Shown here: in pieces, positions 1 through 11,252 of the stretch | How the letters are laid out: every line of letters starts with the position of its first letter | How positions within the stretch are numbered: the first letter of the stretch is position 1 | Assembly (NCBI GenBank): GCA_026125895.1 | Contig: JAHCKG010000021.1 | Coordinates: 1-64,000 of the forward strand | Direction: 5' to 3' | Length of the DNA: 64,000 nt | Source of the DNA: Pseudolabrys sp. | GTDB taxonomy: Bacteria > Pseudomonadota > Alphaproteobacteria > Rhizobiales > Xanthobacteraceae | Notes under the pieces: generated by a model | The model's database searches: none | Told to the model about the DNA's origin: nothing | The model's input: only the letters and a program-made list of their open reading frames with translations | Position numbers and translations under genes: made by a program

Positions 1-78
1 AACGCCCCCTCACCCGCCCGCCGTCGCTTCGCTTCGGCGGGCGACCTCTCCCCGTACACGGGGAGAGGTGAAAACAAA
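1..78. repeat. Palindromic repeat (CTCACCC...CTCTCCCC class) inside imuA
   Basis: Two hairpins lie back to back: a GCCCGCC/GGCGGGC stem around a CTTCG-containing loop, then CTCTCCCC/GGGGAGAG. The same order of motifs recurs at 37430-37475. It is translated in frame as part of ImuA, with no stop codon. Confidence 0.8.
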
Positions 79-690
79 AAGCACCTCGTCTGGATCGCCG
101 AGGACATGGCGCTGGCCGAAAGCGGCGCCCCGCATGGCGCCGGCCTCGATGCTTTCAGTGTGTCGCCGCAACGGCTGCTCACCGTCGCCGTCGCCCATCG
201 TCAGGATCTGATGTGGACGATGGAAGAGGCGCTGCGCTCCCGCGCCGTCGGCGCCGTGATCGGTGAATTGCGTCATGGCGCACTCGATTCCGTCGCCGTG
301 CGCCGGCTGTCGCTGGCGGCCGGCGACAGCGGCGCACTCGCTTTCCTGCTGCGCGCGCAGCCGGCGCACGACGCTTCCACCGCGGTGACGCGCTGGACGG
401 TGGGGACGGCACCTTCCGTCATTCCGGGGCGCCGCGAAGCGGCGAGCCCGGAATCCATAAGCCCGGCTGCGGCGTATGGATTCCGGGCCCGCGGACTGAC
501 GTCCGCGTCCCGGAATGACAGCGACCCCGGCGCGCCGCGCTTTGCCGCTCACCTCACTCGCAATCGCCGCGGCCCGGCCGCGTCCTGGATTCTGGAATGG
601 AGACCGACCGATGAGCGCTTCTTCTTCGCCGCGCATGCTGAGCCTGTGGCTGCCCCGCTTCGCCACCGATCGCATCAGAAGGTTGCGTGA
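1..690 (+). CDS. imuA: ImuA C-terminal part (SOS mutagenesis accessory protein), 5' end outside the window
   Basis: The reading frame is open from base 1 without a stop until the TGA at 688-690, so the gene begins upstream of the window. Residues from about position 85 onward (HLVWIAEDMALAES, LMWTMEEALRSRAV, VRRLSLAAGDSG, HLTRNRRGPAASWILEW) match the C-terminal half of ImuA, a RecA-like protein that works with ImuB and DnaE2 in error-prone translesion synthesis after SOS induction. Two palindromic repeats are read through in frame: one covering about 1-78 and one covering about 414-527. The latter encodes an Arg/Ser-rich insert containing ASPESI and ASRND. The gene overlaps imuB by 80 bp. Family identity is fairly sure; whether the repeat-laden protein is functional cannot be seen. 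Confidence 0.85.
   Translation, partial: NAPSPARRRFASAGDLSPYTGRGENKKHLVWIAEDMALAESGAPHGAGLDAFSVSPQRLLTVAVAHRQDLMWTMEEALRSRAVGAVIGELRHGALDSVAVRRLSLAAGDSGALAFLLRAQPAHDASTAVTRWTVGTAPSVIPGRREAASPESISPAAAYGFRARGLTSASRNDSDPGAPRFAAHLTRNRRGPAASWILEWRPTDERFFFAAHAEPVAAPLRHRSHQKVA
412..528. repeat. Palindromic repeat (CATTCCGGG...CCCGGAATG class) inside imuA
   Basis: Outer arms GTCATTCCGGG (419-429) and CCCGGAATGAC (510-520) are inverted copies. Inner arms CCCGGAATCCATA and TATGGATTCCGGG form a second nested stem. The same architecture is present in dnaE2 at 4530-4637. It adds about 38 codons to imuA without breaking the frame. Confidence 0.88.
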
Positions 691-2314
691 GTCTTCCTTA
701 TCCCTCCCCTTTAGGGGAGGGTCGGTGAGCGAAGCGAACCGGGGTGGGGTTACTCACTTTCGAACGTCGCTCCCCACCCGGCCGGCTTCGCCGGCCACCC
801 TCCCCCTGCGGGGGAGGGATGAAGAAGAGCTCCCCCTCGTCGTCGCCGGCAAGCGCGGCAATGCCGATGTGCTGATCGCAGTGGATGACACCGCCGAACG
901 GCTTGGCCTGCTGCCGGGTCTGGCGCTGGCGCAGGCGCGCGCCATGCATCCGGCGCTCGATGTCGTGCCGGAAGACGCGGCCGCCGATGCCGAACTGCTC
1001 GAGAACATCGCCGACTGGTGCCTGCGCTATACGCCGCTGATCGCCTGCGACGCGCCCGACGGATTGCTGCTCGATATTTCCGGCTGCGCGCATCTCTATG
1101 GCGGCGAGCGCCGGCTCGTCGCCGATCTCGGCCGCCGTCTCGCCGACGCCGGCTTTGCCTATCGCATCGCCATTGCCGGCACCATCGGCGCGGCCTTCGC
1201 GGCTGCGCGTGACGGCCGGCCCGATGCCTATGCCAATGGCGCGGAGCGCGACATCCTTTGCCCGCTGCCGCTCGGCGCCTTGCGCCTGCCGCCGCCGATG
1301 GTCGCTTCGCTCGGCCGCGTCGGCCTCAAATGCATCGGCGACATCATCGACCTGCCGCGCGCGCCGCTCGCCGCGCGCTTCGGCGCCGGATTGCTGCGCC
1401 AGCTCGACCGCGCGCTCGGCCGCGAGCACGAACCGCTGACGCCGCGTCTGCCGGTCGCGCCTTATGTCGCCGAAAAACGCTTTCACGATCCGATCGCGCG
1501 CGAGGAAGACGTGCTCGGCACCGTCGAGATGCTCGCCGTGCAATTGTCCGCCGCGCTGGAGCGGCGCGGCGACGGCGCCCGCCGCATCGAACTCACGCTG
1601 TTCCGCACCGACGGCGCGCTGCGCCGCATCGCCGCCGGCACGGCACGGCCGCTGCGCGACCCTTCCGACATGCGCGCGCTGTTTGCCGAGCGGCTGACTG
1701 CGCTCGCCGACGAGCTCGATCCCGGTTTCGGCTTCGACATGGCGCGGCTGTCGGTGCTGGTGGCCGAACCGGCGGTGCCCGAACAGATCGGCATCGGCGC
1801 CGCCGAGGATGCCGGTGAAATGGTGCGGCTGATCGACCGGCTGAGCGCTCGGCTCGGCGCGCAACGCGTGCGGCGTGCCGTGGCGCAGGACAGTCATATC
1901 CCCGAGGTGGCGTCGGTATCGCTGCCGGCGCAGATGACCGGCACCGACGACGGCTGGGCCGCGTTCGACCGCTACCGCGCCGAGGTCGAGCTGGCGCCGC
2001 GGCCGCTGCGGCTGCTGTCGCAGCCCGAGCCGATCGAGGTGGTGGCCGAAGTGCCGGACGGCCCGCCCTTGCGCTTCAAGTGGCGGCGCGCGCTGCACGA
2101 CGTCGCCGCCGCCGACGGCCCCGAGCGCATCGAAGGCGTGTGGTGGCACGAACAAGATGACGCGCGCGCGCGCGATTACTTCCGCGTCGAAGACAGAAGC
2201 GGCCATCGCTTCTGGCTGTTTCGCGCCGGGCTGTATCGCGACCTGACGCGCGCCGATGTCGCGCAGGGCGCCGCCGCCACGCCGGCCTGGTTCGTGCACG
2301 GGATGTTCGGGTGA
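611..2314 (+). CDS. imuB: ImuB, catalytically inactive Y-family polymerase-like translesion protein
   Basis: This is the DinB/Y-family-like partner that bridges DnaE2 to the beta clamp in the ImuA-ImuB-DnaE2 mutasome. From ATG 611 (MSASSSPRMLSLWLPRFATDR) the protein is 567 aa. Recognisable blocks are LSLWLPRFATDRIRR at the N-terminus, GLLPGLALAQARAMHP, LENIADWCLRYTPLIA, and DGLLLDISGCAHLYGGE around residues 150-165. A palindromic repeat read in frame inserts about 42 residues at residues 29-72, between the first strand and the GKRGNADVLIAVD segment. Removing it gives about 525 aa, the usual length. The start chosen restores the family N-terminus and overlaps the imuA end, as expected for coupled genes. 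Expected regulation is by LexA, but the promoter lies outside the window. Confidence 0.92.
   Translation: MSASSSPRMLSLWLPRFATDRIRRLRESSLSLPFRGGSVSEANRGGVTHFRTSLPTRPASPATLPLRGRDEEELPLVVAGKRGNADVLIAVDDTAERLGLLPGLALAQARAMHPALDVVPEDAAADAELLENIADWCLRYTPLIACDAPDGLLLDISGCAHLYGGERRLVADLGRRLADAGFAYRIAIAGTIGAAFAAARDGRPDAYANGAERDILCPLPLGALRLPPPMVASLGRVGLKCIGDIIDLPRAPLAARFGAGLLRQLDRALGREHEPLTPRLPVAPYVAEKRFHDPIAREEDVLGTVEMLAVQLSAALERRGDGARRIELTLFRTDGALRRIAAGTARPLRDPSDMRALFAERLTALADELDPGFGFDMARLSVLVAEPAVPEQIGIGAAEDAGEMVRLIDRLSARLGAQRVRRAVAQDSHIPEVASVSLPAQMTGTDDGWAAFDRYRAEVELAPRPLRLLSQPEPIEVVAEVPDGPPLRFKWRRALHDVAAADGPERIEGVWWHEQDDARARDYFRVEDRSGHRFWLFRAGLYRDLTRADVAQGAAATPAWFVHGMFG
697..832. repeat. Palindromic repeat (CCCTCCCC class) inside imuB
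   Basis: Arms CCCTCCCC/GGGGAGGG at 704-722 and CCCTCCCC/GGGGAGGG at 808-828 flank a region with CCGGCCGGCTTCGCCGGCC. It is in frame with imuB, stop-free, and related to the elements in dnaE2 (5506-5630) and uvrB (53396-53512). Confidence 0.85.
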
Positions 2315-2324
2315 GTTTGCTTTT

Positions 2325-2405
2325 ACCCTCTCCCCTTGTGGGAGAGGGTGGTCCGAGCCATGAGCGCGTTTACGCGCGTCATGGCGAGGACCGGGTGAGG
2401 GGGAA
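2325..2405. repeat. Left inverted copy of the palindromic repeat flanking the DUF559 gene
   Basis: A 27-bp outer arm at 2325-2351 (itself a CCTCTCCCC/GGGAGAGG hairpin) and a 15-bp inner arm CCGGGTGAGGGGGAA at 2391-2405 both recur, inverted and identical, at 2781-2807 and 2753-2767. Between them lies a CATGAGCGCGTTTACGCG module (2359-2376) also found at 57795-57812. The inner arm provides GAGGGGG directly upstream of the DUF559 ATG. Confidence 0.9.
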
Positions 2406-2810
2406 ATGCCCAAGTATCGAGTGAGTGAGTTCAAACGTGATCAGGCCAAGGCGTTGCGTCACGCATCGACCGATGCCGAAGCCAGGCTTTGGCGACTCCT
2501 CCGCTCAAGACAATTGAATCACGTCAAGTTTCGTCGCCAGGCGCCTTTCGGACCGTGGATTATCGACTTTGTTTCATTTGAAAGTCGATTGATTGTCGAA
2601 GCTGACGGCAGTCAGCATGCTGAAAGCGATCGCGACAGAAATCGCGACCTCGATTTGCAGAACCGAGGTTTTCGGATTCTGCGTTTCTGGAACAACGACA
2701 TTTTGTTCAACACGAATGGAGTGCTTGAGGCGATCCTGAGCGAGCTTGAAAATTCCCCCTCACCCGGCGCGCTGCGCGCGCCACCCTCTCCCACAAGGGG
2801 AGAGGGTTAG
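2406..2810 (+). CDS. DUF559 endonuclease-like protein, embedded between imuB and dnaE2
   Basis: A 134-aa protein of the DUF559 family, which has a Vsr/restriction-endonuclease-like fold. Visible family residues are FRRQAPFGPWIIDFVS (Asp around residue 58), LIVEADGSQHAES (Glu/Asp/His around residues 69-76), and GFRILRFWNNDIL. The body is clearly AT-richer than its neighbours and uses codons such as TTG, ATT and AAT that they avoid, which suggests transfer. The gene is flanked by inverted copies of one palindromic repeat. Its last 19 residues and stop are encoded by the right copy, and dnaE2 starts at the very next base. A nicking or repair nuclease role is only a family-based guess. Confidence 0.85.
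   Translation: MPKYRVSEFKRDQAKALRHASTDAEARLWRLLRSRQLNHVKFRRQAPFGPWIIDFVSFESRLIVEADGSQHAESDRDRNRDLDLQNRGFRILRFWNNDILFNTNGVLEAILSELENSPSPGALRAPPSPTRGEG
2753..2807. repeat. Right inverted copy of the palindromic repeat flanking the DUF559 gene
   Basis: Inverted relative to 2325-2405, with the 15-bp and 27-bp arms identical; the middle is GCGCGCTGCGCGCG instead of the CATGAGCGCG module. It encodes the C-terminal tail of the DUF559 protein, and its arm AGGGGAGAGGG sits 4-14 bases before the dnaE2 ATG. Confidence 0.9.
2797..2810 (+). promoter_or_regulatory. Repeat-derived ribosome-binding site for dnaE2
   Basis: AGGGGAGAGGG ends four bases before ATG 2811 and is the only Shine-Dalgarno-like sequence there. 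It belongs to the right palindromic repeat, so translation of dnaE2 here probably depends on the inserted element. The DUF559 gene has the same arrangement at 2397-2403. Confidence 0.6.
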
Positions 2811-6608
<3,798 letters not shown>

Positions 6609-6615
6609 GACGGCT

Positions 6616-7077
6616 TCAGAGCAGCTTGCGATAGACCAGGAAGCCGGATTTCTCCGCCACCTGATCGTACAGACGCATCGCCGTCGCGTTGGTCTCGTGG
6701 GTCTGCCAGTAGACGCGCGGCGAACCTTCGGCCTGCGCCGCGGCATAGACCGCCTCGATCAGCGCCCGGCCGACGCCGCGGCCGCGCGCCTCGTCGCGCG
6801 TGAACAGATCCTGCAGATAGCAGCTCGGCCCGATCGACGTCGTGCTGCGATGATAGAGATAATGCACGAGACCGAGCAGCACGCCGCCCTCCTCCGCCAC
6901 GATCGCATGCACCGGTTCGCCGGCATCGAAGAAACGCTGCCACGTCGTGCGCGTGATCTCGGGATCGAGCGCGGTCGCGCCGGCGCGGCCGTAGAAGGCA
7001 TTGTAGCCGTCCCAGAGCGGCAGCCATTGCTCGTAGTCGGCGCGGGCGATGGGGCGAACCGTCAATGGCGCAGGCAT
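6616..7077 (-). CDS. GNAT-family N-acetyltransferase
   Basis: A small acetyl-CoA-dependent acyltransferase of unknown substrate, 153 aa from the ATG at 7077 (MPAPLTVRPIARADYEQW); an ATG ten codons upstream is also open but lacks a ribosome-binding site. The acetyl-CoA loop is visible as LQDLFTRDEARGRGVGRALI (R/Q-x-x-G-x-G/A motif A), followed by the C-terminal motif B region TNATAMRLYDQVAEKSGFLVY, typical of GNAT proteins acting on small molecules. It converges on dnaE2 with seven bases between the stops and is not part of the mutagenesis operon. Confidence 0.85.
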   Translation of the reverse strand: MPAPLTVRPIARADYEQWLPLWDGYNAFYGRAGATALDPEITRTTWQRFFDAGEPVHAIVAEEGGVLLGLVHYLYHRSTTSIGPSCYLQDLFTRDEARGRGVGRALIEAVYAAAQAEGSPRVYWQTHETNATAMRLYDQVAEKSGFLVYRKLL

Positions 7078-7180
7078 GTCTTTCTCGCGGGCATGTCTCA
7101 CTCGCATCGTGATGGGTTGCCGGCGACGCTAGCACGCAGCCGCGCCGCCGGGGAAATCCGAATGCAAACGATATGCGAGG

Positions 7181-7807
7181 TCAGTTCAACGTGACGCCGG
7201 CGCGGGCGACATTGATGCGGTCGGCGCCGAGCGAACCGTCGAGCTTGCGCTTCACCACCGGCACCACGACATGGGCGCCGGCCTTCAGCTCGGCGCGCTC
7301 GCCCGGCACATAGTCGAGAATGACGACGTCCAGCGGCACCACGATGGTCTTTTCGCCGCCCTGATACTTCACCGTCAGCCGATGCCCATCGACGCTCGCC
7401 ACCGTGGTGTCGATGGTGGCGTTGGTCATCGTGCTGCCCGGCGCGCGGCTCCACGGCCGGAAGCCTTCGCCCAGCCCGCGCTGGCTCTCGGCAAACACCG
7501 TGATTTGCATGGCGCGCTGGCTGCCGTCCGCCTGCGGCATGGCGCCGACACCGATGAAGGCGCCCTGCTTGAGATCGGCGAGCGTGCCGGGCTTGACGGC
7601 ATAGACCGCGAGCTTCTTGTCGAGCGCGATCTCGAACAGCCCGCCGCCTTCATAGGGCCGTACCCAGATCGTGTCGCCGTCGGCCTTCTCGATGATGCCG
7701 GGAAGCCGCAACGGCGGCTCGATTTGCGCCAGAACCTGGCCGCAGCCGAGGATAGCCGCCAACAACGCCCCGAAAGCCGCGCCGATCGCACCGTGCCGAA
7801 GTTTCAT
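7181..7807 (-). CDS. Secreted protein of unknown function, DUF5666-like
   Basis: 208 aa from ATG 7807, chosen because GGAGAACAAGG precedes it; an earlier in-frame start at 7849 would spoil the signal peptide. The N-terminus is a signal peptide (FGALLAAILGCGQVLAQ) with a cysteine that could allow lipidation. The rest is beta-rich with two similar segments: IIEKADGDTIWVR ... LADLKQGAFIGVGAMPQADG and TVASVDGHRLTVKYQGGEKTIVV ... ELKAGAHVVVPVVKRKLDG. Such repeats are typical of DUF5666-like periplasmic proteins, whose role is unknown. Homologues are sometimes mislabelled metal ABC transporter permease; there are no transport helices here. Lies 53 bp downstream of aroE on the same strand. Confidence 0.65.
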   Translation of the reverse strand: MKLRHGAIGAAFGALLAAILGCGQVLAQIEPPLRLPGIIEKADGDTIWVRPYEGGGLFEIALDKKLAVYAVKPGTLADLKQGAFIGVGAMPQADGSQRAMQITVFAESQRGLGEGFRPWSRAPGSTMTNATIDTTVASVDGHRLTVKYQGGEKTIVVPLDVVILDYVPGERAELKAGAHVVVPVVKRKLDGSLGADRINVARAGVTLN

Positions 7808-7860
7808 GTCCTTGTTCTCCAGAGGCGCCCCTCCCGACACGAACACCACGGCGGCTCACA

Positions 7861-8805
7861 TCATCCCTGGCTTTTCGGCGAGCGTTGCGTTTTCGGGCCT
7901 TTGACTTTCGGCTTTTCCTTGGCCTTCAGCTTTGCCTTGGCGGCCTTGGCCTCGGCCGTGGCCTCCAGGCCCTCGGCAATGAGATCGTCCTCGATCAGCT
8001 TGCGCAGCTCCGGCGTTACCTCCGGCTTGACGCCGAACCAGAGCTCGAAGCCGCGCACCGCCTGATGCAGCAGCATGCCGAGCCCGTCGGCGGTGCGCAG
8101 GCCCTTGTCGCGCGCCGTGGCGAGCAGCCCGGTTTCCAGCGGCACATAGACGAGATCGGCGACCACCATCGACGGCTGGCAGCGCAGGTTGATCTCCATC
8201 TTCGGCAACCCGACCATGCCGAGCGAGGTGGTGTTGACGAGCAGCCCGGCGCCGCCCAGCAGGCCGGTCATCTCGCTCCATTGCGCGACCCGCACGCGCG
8301 AGCCGAACTGCTCACGCAGGGCCTCGGCGCGTTCCGGAGAACGGTTGACGACATGGATGTGCTGCACCTCGCGCTGCAGCAGCGCGAACACCACCGCGCG
8401 CGCGCCGCCGCCGGCGCCGAGCACCAGCGCACTTTCCAGCCCGCGATCCCAGCCCGGCGTCATCTGATCGAGATTGGCCAGGAAGCCCTCGACGTCGGTG
8501 TTCGTCGACCGCAGCTTGTCGCCGTCGAACCACAGCGTGTTGACGGCGCCGACCGCACGCGCCCGATCGTCGGCGATCGTCAATTCCATCGCCGCCTGCT
8601 TGTGCGGCACCGTGACGTTGCAGCCGACATAGCCGCGCTCGCGCAGATGGCCGATGAAGTCCGCGAGCTGATCGGGCGGAATCGCCTCCTTGCGATACTC
8701 CGCGTCGATATTGTACTTGCGCATCCAGAATTGATGAATGAGCGGCGAGCGCGAATGGCTCGCCGGCCAGCCGACCACGCAGGCGGCCTTGCGACTGTCG
8801 CTCAT
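7861..8805 (-). CDS. aroE: Shikimate dehydrogenase
   Basis: NADPH-dependent reduction of 3-dehydroshikimate to shikimate in aromatic amino-acid synthesis. From MSDSRKAACVVGWP (ATG 8805) the protein is 314 aa. The shikimate-binding SHSRSP (about residues 17-21), catalytic Lys in NVTVPHK (about residue 69), NTDVEGF with its conserved Asp, the nucleotide-binding GAGGGARAVV, and the C-terminal GLGMLLHQAVRGFELWFG are all present. After about residue 275 it carries an unusual Lys/Ala-rich tail of some 40 residues (AEAKAAKAKLKAKEKPKVK), absent from typical AroE (about 270-280 aa). An ATG seven codons upstream is possible. Divergent from the 2-hydroxyacid dehydrogenase gene. Confidence 0.93.
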   Translation of the reverse strand: MSDSRKAACVVGWPASHSRSPLIHQFWMRKYNIDAEYRKEAIPPDQLADFIGHLRERGYVGCNVTVPHKQAAMELTIADDRARAVGAVNTLWFDGDKLRSTNTDVEGFLANLDQMTPGWDRGLESALVLGAGGGARAVVFALLQREVQHIHVVNRSPERAEALREQFGSRVRVAQWSEMTGLLGGAGLLVNTTSLGMVGLPKMEINLRCQPSMVVADLVYVPLETGLLATARDKGLRTADGLGMLLHQAVRGFELWFGVKPEVTPELRKLIEDDLIAEGLEATAEAKAAKAKLKAKEKPKVKGPKTQRSPKSQG

Positions 8806-9007
8806 GCTCAATGCCGCCCACGCCAAACGAGGAACATACCAAAATCCTCAACAAAACGATCGAAAATCATGTCCGCCCGCCCCCGGCCGGCATGTTTCGC
8901 TTGCGTCCGGCGCTATGCTATAGGCGGTCGCGCCGCCGCATTTATTCTTTGCGTGGCCGTCCGTCAACGCCGTATCCTCGTCACCACCTTCCACATTGGT
9001 TTTCCCG

Positions 9008-9913
9008 ATGAAATCCATCTTCTTTGACTGCAACGACCAGCTCGGCCCGATCTGGGAACAGGTTTTGCGGCCCGACGACCCCGCGATCGACGTCAACATG
9101 ACGCCGTTCAAGCGCGAAGAGTTGCCGCTGGTCATCGCCGGCTACGACATTGTCATCGATGACCATTCCTACATGCCGACCGATCTGGTCGAGCGCTGCA
9201 AGCAGCTCAAGCATGTCGTCTTTCTCGGCACCGGCGCGGCGAGCTACATGAACGTCGCCGAGCTGAACGAGCGTGGCATCAAGGTGCACATCATCAAGGG
9301 TTACGGCGACACCGCGGTTGCCGAACACGCGATGGCGCTGTTGTTTGCCTGCGCCCGCGACATTGCCCGCATGGATCGCGAAGTGCGTGGCGGCGTCTGG
9401 GCGCCGAAGGAAGGCATGCAGCTCCTCGGCAAGACCCTGGGCCTGATCGGCCTCGGTGGCATCGGCGCCGAAATGGCGCGCATGGCCGCCGGCATCGGCA
9501 TGAACGTTATTGCGTACAACCGCACGCCCCGGCCCGAACTCGGCATCAAGCAGGTCGATATCGACACCCTGCTCAAGCAGTCGGACGTTGTGTCGATGCA
9601 TCTGACGCTCGGCGACGAAACGCGCGGCTTCCTGTCGGCCGAGCGCATCGCCATGATGAAGCACGGCGCGGTGCTGGTGAACACGGCGCGCGGCGCGCTG
9701 GTCGACGAACAGGCGCTGATCGATGCGCTCAAGAGCGGCATCATCCGCCACGCCGGTCTCGACGTCTTCCACAACGAGCCGCTCGACGCCAAGTCGCCGC
9801 TGGCGCAGTTGCCGAACGTGACGCTGACCTCGCACGCCGCATTCCGCACGCTGGAGGCATCGCAGACGCTGCTGCGCCGCGCGATCGATATCGTCAAGTC
9901 GATCAAGGGCTAG
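9008..9913 (+). CDS. D-isomer-specific 2-hydroxyacid dehydrogenase
   Basis: A 301-aa NAD(P)-dependent dehydrogenase of the phosphoglycerate/glycerate dehydrogenase superfamily. The nucleotide-binding fold is GKTLGLIGLGGIGAEMARM (about residues 140-158). Catalytic Arg is in LVNTARGALVDE, Glu in LDVFHNEPLD, and His in TLTSHAAFRT. Substrate cannot be read from sequence. ATG 9008 is the first ATG in frame and gives the usual N-terminus; a TTG four codons earlier is less likely. Divergent from aroE with about 200 bp between, and followed by a palindromic repeat. Confidence 0.88.
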   Translation: MKSIFFDCNDQLGPIWEQVLRPDDPAIDVNMTPFKREELPLVIAGYDIVIDDHSYMPTDLVERCKQLKHVVFLGTGAASYMNVAELNERGIKVHIIKGYGDTAVAEHAMALLFACARDIARMDREVRGGVWAPKEGMQLLGKTLGLIGLGGIGAEMARMAAGIGMNVIAYNRTPRPELGIKQVDIDTLLKQSDVVSMHLTLGDETRGFLSAERIAMMKHGAVLVNTARGALVDEQALIDALKSGIIRHAGLDVFHNEPLDAKSPLAQLPNVTLTSHAAFRTLEASQTLLRRAIDIVKSIKG

Positions 9914-9924
9914 CCGAACACTCC

Positions 9925-10032
9925 GCTCATTCCCGCGCATAGCCGTCCAAAGGACGGCGTTCTTCGAACGCCTATGGCGGGAATCCAGAAAGCGACAAGA
10001 CTGGACCCCCGCTTACGCGAGGGTGAGCGGAG
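9925..10032. repeat. Intergenic palindromic repeat between hydroxyacid dehydrogenase and LLM genes
   Basis: Outer arms CCGCTCATTCCCGC and GCGAGGGTGAGCGG are imperfect inverted copies, with GGCGGGAATCCAG and CTGGACCCCCGC inside. A 40-bp nested module at 9938-9977 (CATAGCC...CTATGG) resembles the CATGAG...CTATGG modules at 2359-2384 and 57795-57832. It lies between convergent genes and may double as a transcription stop. Confidence 0.75.
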
Positions 10033-10036
10033 AATG

Positions 10037-11125
10037 CTAGCTGCCGATCGCGGCGTTCACCTTCGGCAGCACCTTCTCCGCCAGCAGGATCATGGAGCGG
10101 CGGCCGAGCTCGCGGTCCGCCCAGTCCTTGCCGGCATAGAGCAGCGTGCCGAAATCGCCGACGTCGTCGCGGAACTTGAGCAGCTCGTCAGCGACCTTGT
10201 CCGGCGTGCCGTAGGTGATCAGCGCGTTGCAGACATTTTCCAGCGTCACCTCGTCGTCGGGCTGGTCGCGCCGGCTCTTGAACAGTTCGAGGCGGCCGCC
10301 GCGCCTCACCTTGGCGAGAAGCTGCTTGTAATAGTAAACGTAGGGCCCGTCCGGGTTCATGACGTAGTCGCGCGCCGTCTTCTCGTCGTCGGCGACGAAG
10401 ATCGAGCGCGCGACGCGCCAGTTGGCCGCTTCGACCTTGCGGCCGACGCGTTCGCAGCCTTCGACATATTTCGGCCAGTGGCTCTTGACCCATTGCGGCA
10501 TCAGGAAGTTGGCCGACACCGGATCCCAGCCGCGCGCCGCGGCCTCGGTGATGCCCTTGGAGAACGGCGCCGTCGCCATGACGACGATCGGCGGATGCGG
10601 GCGCTGCAGCGGCTTGGCGATGAAACCCTGGCCGATTTCCGGCACGAACTGGCGCTCGATGCTGATGTTCCAGTACTGACCCTTGAGATTATAGGGCGGC
10701 TCGCCGGCCCAGATGGCGAGCACCTGGTTGATCGCCTCGAGGAACATGGCGTTGCGGTCGGCGTCGAGATTGCCGAAGGCCTCGGCGTCCGACAGCAGCC
10801 CGCCCGGCGAGATGCCGAACAGCAGGCGGCCGTCGAGCATGTGGTCGAGCATCGCGAGCTGCGCTGCCGCGGTCGCCGGATGTGTGTTCGGCATGTTGAT
10901 GGTGCCGGTGCCGAGCTTCATGCGCTTGACGCTGTCGGCGAGACTGGCGAGGAAGACGACGCAGGAGGTGATGTTCTCGGCGCGGTCGGTGACGTGCTCG
11001 CCGCAATAGGCCTCGGTGAAGCCGAGCTCATCGGCGAGTATGAAAGCCTCACGGTCCTCGCGCAACGATTGCCGCCAGTCCTTGTCGAGCGGATGGATCG
11101 GCATCGTGAAAAAGCCGAGCTGCAT
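10037..11125 (-). CDS. LLM-class flavin-dependent oxidoreductase
   Basis: A luciferase-like monooxygenase family protein of 362 aa from ATG 11125 (MQLGFFTMPIHPLDKDW), preceded by GGGGGAA. Characteristic blocks are ADELGFTEAYCGEHVTD near residue 35, KLGTGTINMPNTHPA, LDHMLDGRLLFGISPGG, and GTPDKVADELLKFRDDVG near the C-terminus. Members use reduced FMN and O2 on small organic substrates; the substrate here is unknown. The open frame continues upstream but that region is antisense to the start of the neighbouring dehydrogenase gene. Divergent from the 3-hydroxyisobutyrate dehydrogenase-like gene with about 127 bp between starts. Confidence 0.9.
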   Translation of the reverse strand: MQLGFFTMPIHPLDKDWRQSLREDREAFILADELGFTEAYCGEHVTDRAENITSCVVFLASLADSVKRMKLGTGTINMPNTHPATAAAQLAMLDHMLDGRLLFGISPGGLLSDAEAFGNLDADRNAMFLEAINQVLAIWAGEPPYNLKGQYWNISIERQFVPEIGQGFIAKPLQRPHPPIVVMATAPFSKGITEAAARGWDPVSANFLMPQWVKSHWPKYVEGCERVGRKVEAANWRVARSIFVADDEKTARDYVMNPDGPYVYYYKQLLAKVRRGGRLELFKSRRDQPDDEVTLENVCNALITYGTPDKVADELLKFRDDVGDFGTLLYAGKDWADRELGRRSMILLAEKVLPKVNAAIGS

Positions 11126-11252
11126 GTTTCCCCCGGGTGACGTCTTCTTGGGTGCCGGGACGATAGGCGATCGGGGCGCGGCGCGAAAGCCGCCGCGTTG
11201 GCGCGACGGCCTCCGGTATGACAGGATGAGGCAGCAGCGGAGCGGATACGGC

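Noticed and set aside
698-2434. Long open frame on the - strand opposite imuB
   Set aside because: Antisense shadow of a high-GC gene; Arg/Gly/His-rich product without domain motifs, while imuB on the + strand is clear.
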